From Marivivens geojensis (GTDB taxonomy: Bacteria > Pseudomonadota > Alphaproteobacteria > Rhodobacterales > Rhodobacteraceae): a stretch of DNA of 64,000 nucleotides. Made by a program: the position numbers and the translations under genes. The stretch is from contig NZ_JALKCU010000001.1 in assembly GCF_023540835.1 (NCBI RefSeq), forward strand, positions 186,001 to 250,000, in the 5' to 3' direction. This document shows positions 58,927 through 64,000 of this stretch, piece by piece. The notes beneath the pieces were generated by a model that saw only the letters and a program-made list of their open reading frames with translations, was not told the DNA's origin and ran no database searches. Numbering within the stretch: position 1 is the stretch's first letter; each line of letters starts with the position of its first letter.

Positions 58927-59847
58927 ATGATGCTTCAACCCGATCTCATCTGCGCGCTGCCGATTTTGCCCCAGATTCCCGTCGAATCTGCAGGGGTAAC
59001 GCCGCAAGAGTTGCCCGACTTCGCGGCGATTTTACAGGAAATGTCTGAGGTTGAGACAGAGGAGCCTGAGTTAGAGGTCGGCGACGAAATGATCGAACCT
59101 GAGCGGGAGTTTGCTTTGCCTCTCATACCCGCTCGTGTCTTTGAGACCCAGCCAGAACAACCTATGGCGCCTGAGGATGTGGGGGACTTTGTGCCCAAAC
59201 CGAAACATGCGATAGCGCCTGCGGTCGAAGTGTTTCGTGCGCCTGACAGTTCAGATGCGCTGGCGCTGACAACCTCTCCTAAAAAGGTGGAGGTGGTGCA
59301 ACCAGTCAAGGTGAATGCACCTGAACCAGAAATAACGGAAAGTATAGAGCAACGCTCTACGACTCTCTCGACGCCTCCACCTATCGACCAAACGCCCACA
59401 TTTACGCTGCCCTACCATCGCATTGATCCTATTCCGATAGCGGCGCCAAAGCCGATCCTTGTCCCTGCGCAAACCGTTCGGCACATCGCCGAACAGCTCG
59501 TGGTTTCGGTCGCGAATGATGACAGTGGCACCACCGAAATTGCTCTCGACCCTGAAGAGCTAGGCCGCGTGCGGTTGCATCTGACCGTGACGGATCAAAT
59601 CGTGCAGATCGTGATCGCTGCGGAACGACCTGAGACCTCTGACCTAATGCGGCGGCATTTGGACGTGTTGCAGCAGGAGTTCCGGTCGCTTGGGTTCCAA
59701 TCTGTCGATTTGGGTTTCTCGGATGAGGGTGGTCGAAATTCTCCCAAAGAGGTTCCGAAACCGACCCATATTGCGGTCGAGGCCCTTCCCGACGACCCAG
59801 CCCCAGCGCAGCAAGTTTTAACGACGGGCGTCGACATAAGGCTATGA
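58927..59847 (+). CDS. fliK: Flagellar hook-length control protein FliK
   Basis: A 306-residue protein with a long, Pro/Glu-rich disordered N-terminal part and the conserved C-terminal FliK domain: TTEIALDPEELGRVRLHLTV, then RRHLDVLQQEFRSLGFQSVD. FliK measures hook length and switches the export gate. Start ATG 58927 (MMLQPDLICALP). It is followed 13 bp later by flgD, with which it forms a unit. Confidence 0.85.
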   Translation: MMLQPDLICALPILPQIPVESAGVTPQELPDFAAILQEMSEVETEEPELEVGDEMIEPEREFALPLIPARVFETQPEQPMAPEDVGDFVPKPKHAIAPAVEVFRAPDSSDALALTTSPKKVEVVQPVKVNAPEPEITESIEQRSTTLSTPPPIDQTPTFTLPYHRIDPIPIAAPKPILVPAQTVRHIAEQLVVSVANDDSGTTEIALDPEELGRVRLHLTVTDQIVQIVIAAERPETSDLMRRHLDVLQQEFRSLGFQSVDLGFSDEGGRNSPKEVPKPTHIAVEALPDDPAPAQQVLTTGVDIRL

Positions 59848-59860
59848 AAAGGATGATAAA

Positions 59861-60508
59861 ATGGAAGTGACTGCAACCACAACAACGACTACCACGGCGG
59901 CGCCGACCTCGTCCTCGGCGATCAGTTCGGATTTTGAGACGTTTTTGAACATGCTGACGGTCCAGATGCAGAATCAGGACCCGCTGAACCCAACCGACCC
60001 GTCGGACTATGCCGTGCAATTGGCGACCTTTTCGTCAGTCGAACAGCAGGTCAAAACCAACGATCTTTTGGCGCAGTTGATGGACGTGATGTCCTCTTCT
60101 GCCATGTCCGATATGGGCGCCTGGATCGGCCAAGACGTCAGGGCTCCGACCGCCGCACACTTTGACGGCACGCCCATTTCGGTGACGACATCGGTCGACA
60201 CCGAGGCGGACTCTGCCGATCTGGTCGTGGCGAACAGTTACGGTGCCGAAGTGCAGCGCATCGCCATTGATCCGACCTCGGGCACCGTGACGTGGGCGGG
60301 GGTGGATGATGACGGGTCGCCGATGACCGCTGGCGACTACAGTTTTTATGTCGAAAGCTACCAATCCGACACTCTGATCGAGACCACACAGGCGAGCGTT
60401 TACGGCACCGTGGCCGAGGTCCGCACCGAATCTGGTGCGACCGTGCTGGTTCTCGAAAACGGGGCGGAGGTGCCGGTCGAAACCGTCACCGCCTTGCGTG
60501 CTAGATAA
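59861..60508 (+). CDS. flgD: Flagellar hook capping protein FlgD
   Basis: A 215-residue FlgD. After a threonine-rich N-terminus the conserved block FLNMLTVQMQNQDPLNPTDP and VQLATFSSVEQQVKTNDLL lies at residues 27-65, and a FlgD Ig/tudor-like part follows (TWAGVDDDGSPMTAGDYSF). FlgD caps the growing hook. Its 3' end overlaps the convergent ubiB gene by 8 bp. The gene is intact although the nearby motB is broken. Confidence 0.92.
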   Translation: MEVTATTTTTTTAAPTSSSAISSDFETFLNMLTVQMQNQDPLNPTDPSDYAVQLATFSSVEQQVKTNDLLAQLMDVMSSSAMSDMGAWIGQDVRAPTAAHFDGTPISVTTSVDTEADSADLVVANSYGAEVQRIAIDPTSGTVTWAGVDDDGSPMTAGDYSFYVESYQSDTLIETTQASVYGTVAEVRTESGATVLVLENGAEVPVETVTALRAR

Positions 60509-62027
60509 ACAGCGTCGCGACCCAAGCCGCCCCAACAACCGCCGCGCCCGCAATCGCCCAGAGGGCAGAGGTGCTGCGCACTTCTTCCTCTTCGCCAAAG
60601 TTCTTACCCTGACGCACCAGCGCGGCCTCGGCCATTTCCGGAAGGCGCGGACCAAAGCGGGACAGAACTCGCGCCGTCCGCATCAGATCACGCATGACCG
60701 CTTTGGGTCCAATCGCGTTCTTGATGTAGGACTCAACGACGGGACGGGCATCGGCCCAAATATCGACGTTCGGATTGAGCGACCGCGCCACGCCTTCGAC
60801 AACGACCATGGTGCGCTGCAAAAGGATCAGTTCGGTGCGGGTCTGCATCCCAAATCGCTCGGTCACTTCAAAGAGGTAGGACAACAGGCGCGCCATCGAA
60901 ATGCGGCTCGCATCCATGCCAAAGATTGGCTCACCGACCGCACGCAGCGCGCGCGCGAATTCATCAACGTCTTGATTTGCTGGGACATATCCCGCTTCGA
61001 AGTGTACTTCGGCCACGCGTTTATAGTCGCGTTTGATGAACCCGTAGAGGATTTCCGCGTATACACGGCGCGTATATTCATCGATGCTGCCCATGATCCC
61101 AAAATCATATGCGATGATGTCACCATTCGCCGCGACTTTGAGGTTACCCTGATGCATATCACCGTGGAACAGTCCGTCACGAAGTGCTTGGCTCAGGAAA
61201 ATTTGCAGCACGCGGGTCGCCAGCGCATTGCGATCGTGCCCCGCTGCATCCAGCGCCGCGTTGTCACCCATATTGGTGCCCTCGGCCCACTGAAGCGTCA
61301 TCACGCGCCGCGCCGACAACTGCCAATTCACGCGCGGCACGGTAAAGCCTTCGTCGGCTTCAGTGTTCGCCGCGAATTCCGAGGCCGACGCGCTCTCTAG
61401 TCTTAGGTCCAATTCACCACGCACAACACCGTCGAAATGTTCGATCACTTCAATCGGGCGCAGGCGGCGGGATTTACGTGACAGAAACTCGATCATGTTG
61501 GCGGCAAAGTAGAAGGCGTCGATATCCTTGCGGAACGCCTTTTCCACGCCGGGGCGTAGAACCTTTACAGCGACTTCTTCACCCGTCGACCGCAGAACGG
61601 CCTTGTGAACCTGCGCCAGCGAAGCGGCGGCAACGGGTTCGGAAAAGCTGGTAAACACTTCATCGACCGAAATGCCCAGCTCGTGTTCGACCTCGCGTTT
61701 CGCGATATCGACCGAAAACGCGGGCAACTGGTCCTGCAGCACACGCAGTTCCCGTGCGAGGTCATCGCCCACCACGTCAGGACGCGTCGAAAGGATCTGA
61801 CCGAATTTGATGTAGGCAGGCCCCAGCGCTGTCAGCGCCCGCGTGGTCGGCGGCAAAGACGCATCACCACGATACCCGAGCCAGCGAAACGGCAGCGCCA
61901 GCGTCCGCGCCGTGAACCGCAGCAGCGTCCCAGCTTCAAACGCGTCTAGAACGACATTCATCGCGCCCGCGCGCTCCAGTGTGGCACCCGTGCGGACAAG
62001 ACGCCAAATGTTATGAGGACCGCGCAT
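60501..62027 (-). CDS. ubiB: UbiB, ubiquinone biosynthesis ATPase/kinase-like protein
   Basis: A 508-residue protein from ATG 62027, which overlaps the ubiE stop as TAATG; the frame four codons earlier lies in ubiE. It shows the ADCK/UbiB signature KxGQ in [14 protein letters not shown], the A-rich loop [13 protein letters not shown], catalytic-loop HGDMHQGNL and metal site DFGIMGSID. Two membrane helices lie at the C-terminus ([19 protein letters not shown]). Needed for ubiquinone synthesis, probably by extracting lipid intermediates. Confidence 0.96.
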   Translation of the reverse strand: MRGPHNIWRLVRTGATLERAGAMNVVLDAFEAGTLLRFTARTLALPFRWLGYRGDASLPPTTRALTALGPAYIKFGQILSTRPDVVGDDLARELRVLQDQLPAFSVDIAKREVEHELGISVDEVFTSFSEPVAAASLAQVHKAVLRSTGEEVAVKVLRPGVEKAFRKDIDAFYFAANMIEFLSRKSRRLRPIEVIEHFDGVVRGELDLRLESASASEFAANTEADEGFTVPRVNWQLSARRVMTLQWAEGTNMGDNAALDAAGHDRNALATRVLQIFLSQALRDGLFHGDMHQGNLKVAANGDIIAYDFGIMGSIDEYTRRVYAEILYGFIKRDYKRVAEVHFEAGYVPANQDVDEFARALRAVGEPIFGMDASRISMARLLSYLFEVTERFGMQTRTELILLQRTMVVVEGVARSLNPNVDIWADARPVVESYIKNAIGPKAVMRDLMRTARVLSRFGPRLPEMAEAALVRQGKNFGEEEEVRSTSALWAIAGAAVVGAAWVATLFI

Positions 62028-62779
62028 TAGATTTTCCACCCCGAATGCAGCGCCGCGATGCCCAGCGACAGGTTGCGATACTTCGCGTTTTCAAAGCCCG
62101 CCTTTTTCACCATCGACAGGAACGTGTCCTGATCAGGGAACTTTCGGATCGATTCGACGAGGTATTGGTAGCTGTCACGGTCATTCGCGATCAGTTGGCC
62201 CATCCGCGGAATGACGTTGAACGAATAAAGGTCGTAGGCCTTTTGCATCATCGGGTTCGGCAACTGGCTGAACTCCAGCACCATCAGACGACCACCTGGA
62301 CGAAGAACGCGGTAGGCTTCGTTCAGCGCTTCTTGGGGGCGGGTCACGTTACGGATGCCAAAGCTGATCGTGTAAACGTCGAACGTATTGTCAGGGAACG
62401 GCAGCTTCATCGCGTCGCCGACAACCCAGTCGAGGCTATCGGCCATATCGTCGGCCTCGGCCCGCTGACGCCCAGCCACCAGCATCGATTCCGTAAGGTC
62501 GAGCACGGTCGAATGCCCGCTGCCTGCGCGTTTCAAGAAACGGAACGAAATGTCACCCGTGCCACCGGCAACGTCCAACAGTTTTTGTCCCGGACGCGGG
62601 GCCAGCCAATCCATCATCGCGTCTTTCCAAACACGGTGGATGCCAACGCTCATCACGTCATTCATAATGTCATATTTCGACGCGACCGAAGTAAACACGC
62701 CCTGCACGCGGCCTGCTTTTTCGTCTTCCCGCACGGTTTCGAAGCCAAAGTGGGTGGTGTTTTCTGGTGTCTCGGTCAT
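62027..62779 (-). CDS. ubiE: UbiE, demethylmenaquinone/ubiquinone C-methyltransferase
   Basis: A 250-residue SAM-dependent methyltransferase with the UbiE start [20 protein letters not shown], motif [37 protein letters not shown] and the end [17 protein letters not shown]. It methylates the benzoquinol ring at C2. The pair ubiE-ubiB is translationally coupled and divergent from mutM (84 bp). Confidence 0.97.
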   Translation of the reverse strand: MTETPENTTHFGFETVREDEKAGRVQGVFTSVASKYDIMNDVMSVGIHRVWKDAMMDWLAPRPGQKLLDVAGGTGDISFRFLKRAGSGHSTVLDLTESMLVAGRQRAEADDMADSLDWVVGDAMKLPFPDNTFDVYTISFGIRNVTRPQEALNEAYRVLRPGGRLMVLEFSQLPNPMMQKAYDLYSFNVIPRMGQLIANDRDSYQYLVESIRKFPDQDTFLSMVKKAGFENAKYRNLSLGIAALHSGWKI

Positions 62780-62863
62780 GGCACTTGCCGTCCTCGTGCT
62801 TGCGTCACATCTTTAGGGGCCAATTGGGGCATACACTGGACCCCCGCAGATAGGAAGCACGCC

Positions 62864-63715
62864 ATGCCCGAATTGCCAGAGGTAGAGACAGTCCGCCGCG
62901 GCCTGCAACCCGCGATGGAAGGCGAAATCATCGCGAAAGCCTCGGTCAACCGTCCCGACCTGCGTTGGCCGTTCCCCGAAAATATGGCGGATCGTCTGAC
63001 AGGCAAGCGGATCAACGCTCTGCGCAGGCGGTCCAAATATATCCTCGCTGACCTTGATAGCGGGGAAACGCTGCTGATTCATCTAGGGATGTCGGGCCGC
63101 ATGACCGTGTCTGGCGTTACCATCGGCGAATTCCACCACCCGCACCCCGTGCCCGCCAAACACGATCACGTTGTCTTTGATATGGCGAACGGTGCACGCG
63201 TGACCTTTAACGATGCCCGTCGGTTTGGCGCTATGGATCTTATGGAAACGTATAAAGCCGACGACCACTGGCTGTTGCGAGACATCGGGCCGGAGCCGTT
63301 TTCCAACAGTTTCAACGAACACTACCTGACCGAGCGACTCAGGGGAAAGAATTCGCCCATCAAAACGACCCTCCTCGATCAGGGAATCGTTGCTGGATTG
63401 GGGAATATATACGTCTGCGAGGTTCTTTATCGCGCTGGCATCAACCCAAAGCGCAAAGCAGGTCAAATTTCTGCCGCTCGTATCGCATCACTTGTCCCGA
63501 TTATCCGCGAAGTCCTCTCTGAGGCGATCGAAGCAGGCGGTTCTTCGCTCAAAGATCACCGTCAGGCCGATGGAGAACTAGGTTATTTTCAACATACTTT
63601 CCGCGTCTACGATCAGGAAGGAAACCCTTGTAAAACAGAGGGATGCCCTAACGTCATTCATCGATTCGTGCAGTCGGGACGCTCAACTTTCTATTGTCCG
63701 CAATGCCAAAGATAG
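62864..63715 (+). CDS. mutM: Formamidopyrimidine-DNA glycosylase
   Basis: A 283-residue bifunctional glycosylase/AP-lyase that removes 8-oxoguanine. Start ATG 62864 gives the required [14 protein letters not shown] with catalytic Pro2 after Met removal and Glu3. The later [10 protein letters not shown] and the helix-two-turn-helix with [21 protein letters not shown], in part, are seen, and the C-terminal zinc finger has CKTEGCP and FYCPQCQR. The ubiE/mutM divergence and enoyl-CoA hydratase gene next to it are conserved in alphaproteobacteria near dnaA. Confidence 0.97.
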   Translation: MPELPEVETVRRGLQPAMEGEIIAKASVNRPDLRWPFPENMADRLTGKRINALRRRSKYILADLDSGETLLIHLGMSGRMTVSGVTIGEFHHPHPVPAKHDHVVFDMANGARVTFNDARRFGAMDLMETYKADDHWLLRDIGPEPFSNSFNEHYLTERLRGKNSPIKTTLLDQGIVAGLGNIYVCEVLYRAGINPKRKAGQISAARIASLVPIIREVLSEAIEAGGSSLKDHRQADGELGYFQHTFRVYDQEGNPCKTEGCPNVIHRFVQSGRSTFYCPQCQR

Positions 63716-63778
63716 CTTGATCGGTGTCACAGCTTTGTTAAGCAGTTGGTCCTGTGAAAATGATAACAGAGGCTGCAC

Positions 63779-64000
63779 ATGGCTTATGAGACCATCATCG
63801 TCGACGTTCAGGGATACGTCGCACTGATAACCCTGAACCGTCCCGAGGCTCTCAATGCGCTGAACTCGAAACTTCTCGGCGAACTGTGCGATGCACTCGA
63901 AGCCGCTGATGAAAACGAGAAGGTGCGCTGCATCGTCATCACCGGTTCTGAAAAGGCATTTGCCGCTGGTGCTGACATCTCCGAAATGTCGGAAAAATCC
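63779..64000 (+). CDS. Enoyl-CoA hydratase, N-terminal part cut by window edge
   Basis: The first 74 codons of a crotonase-family enzyme: [33 protein letters not shown], then [17 protein letters not shown], which is the oxyanion-hole segment. It hydrates trans-2-enoyl-CoA in beta-oxidation. The rest lies beyond the right edge. Confidence 0.93.
   Translation, partial: MAYETIIVDVQGYVALITLNRPEALNALNSKLLGELCDALEAADENEKVRCIVITGSEKAFAAGADISEMSEKS

Overview
The window looks like a chromosomal segment of an alphaproteobacterium of the order Rhodobacterales (Roseobacter-like). Diagnostic blocks are the divergent regB / senC-regA redox locus followed by ahcY, the tsaE-amgK-murU-addB cluster, hemD-mic60-hemY, a ubiE-ubiB pair beside mutM, a small flgN-flgJ / fliK-flgD flagellar block, and a periplasmic iron locus with two imelysins and a dihaem protein. 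The assignment rests on gene order and protein recognition, not on a database search.

Layout. 1-18.4 kb is core genome: addB (cut by the left edge), murU and amgK (cell-wall sugar recycling), tsaE, a PAS protein, the RegB/SenC/RegA redox system, an HD hydrolase, ahcY, the tsaD-gpsA-yciI-EVE operon, and hemD-mic60-hemY. A tRNA-Thr gene (anticodon CGT) at 18369-18444 closes this part.

18.43-34.95 kb is a genomic island of about 16.5 kb integrated into the 3' end of that tRNA gene. An 18-bp copy of the tRNA end is repeated at 34933-34950. Both ends carry a 12-bp-period repeat (GGGACC-type) that looks like integrase arm sites. The left third has two tyrosine recombinases, an unrecognised gene interrupted by an in-frame TGA, two small coupled genes, and several short repeat arrays. 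The right two thirds are visibly more GC-rich cargo in two modules. Module 1 (MerR, YnfA, Sco, PCuAC, Sco, Zn/Cd/Pb-type P-ATPase, DUF411) has three MerR-like dyads, one inside each promoter. Module 2 is a divergent ArsR-rhodanese fusion facing a six-gene operon (fatty acid/sterol hydroxylase, MFS transporter, broken DUF1499 gene, DsrE protein, two rhodaneses) with a perfect ArsR-type palindrome between them. Together they look like a metal plus reactive-sulfur stress island.

35-64 kb is core genome again: an NsrR-like Rrf2 regulator; a seven-gene catabolic operon (HutG-like amidohydrolase, TRAP transporter, glutamine-synthetase-like ligase, aldehyde and alcohol dehydrogenases) divergent from an RpiR regulator, plausibly a gamma-glutamyl route for an amino alcohol or amine; an imelysin / dihaem / imelysin / DUF1513 iron operon; a CDP-alcohol phosphatidyltransferase with a YnjBCD-type ABC transporter and a RutR-like regulator; a cluster with a TPR glycosyltransferase-like protein, DUF6165 and an FkbM methyltransferase; a truncated motB followed by flgN, flgJ, fliK and flgD; then ubiB, ubiE, mutM and the start of an enoyl-CoA hydratase gene.
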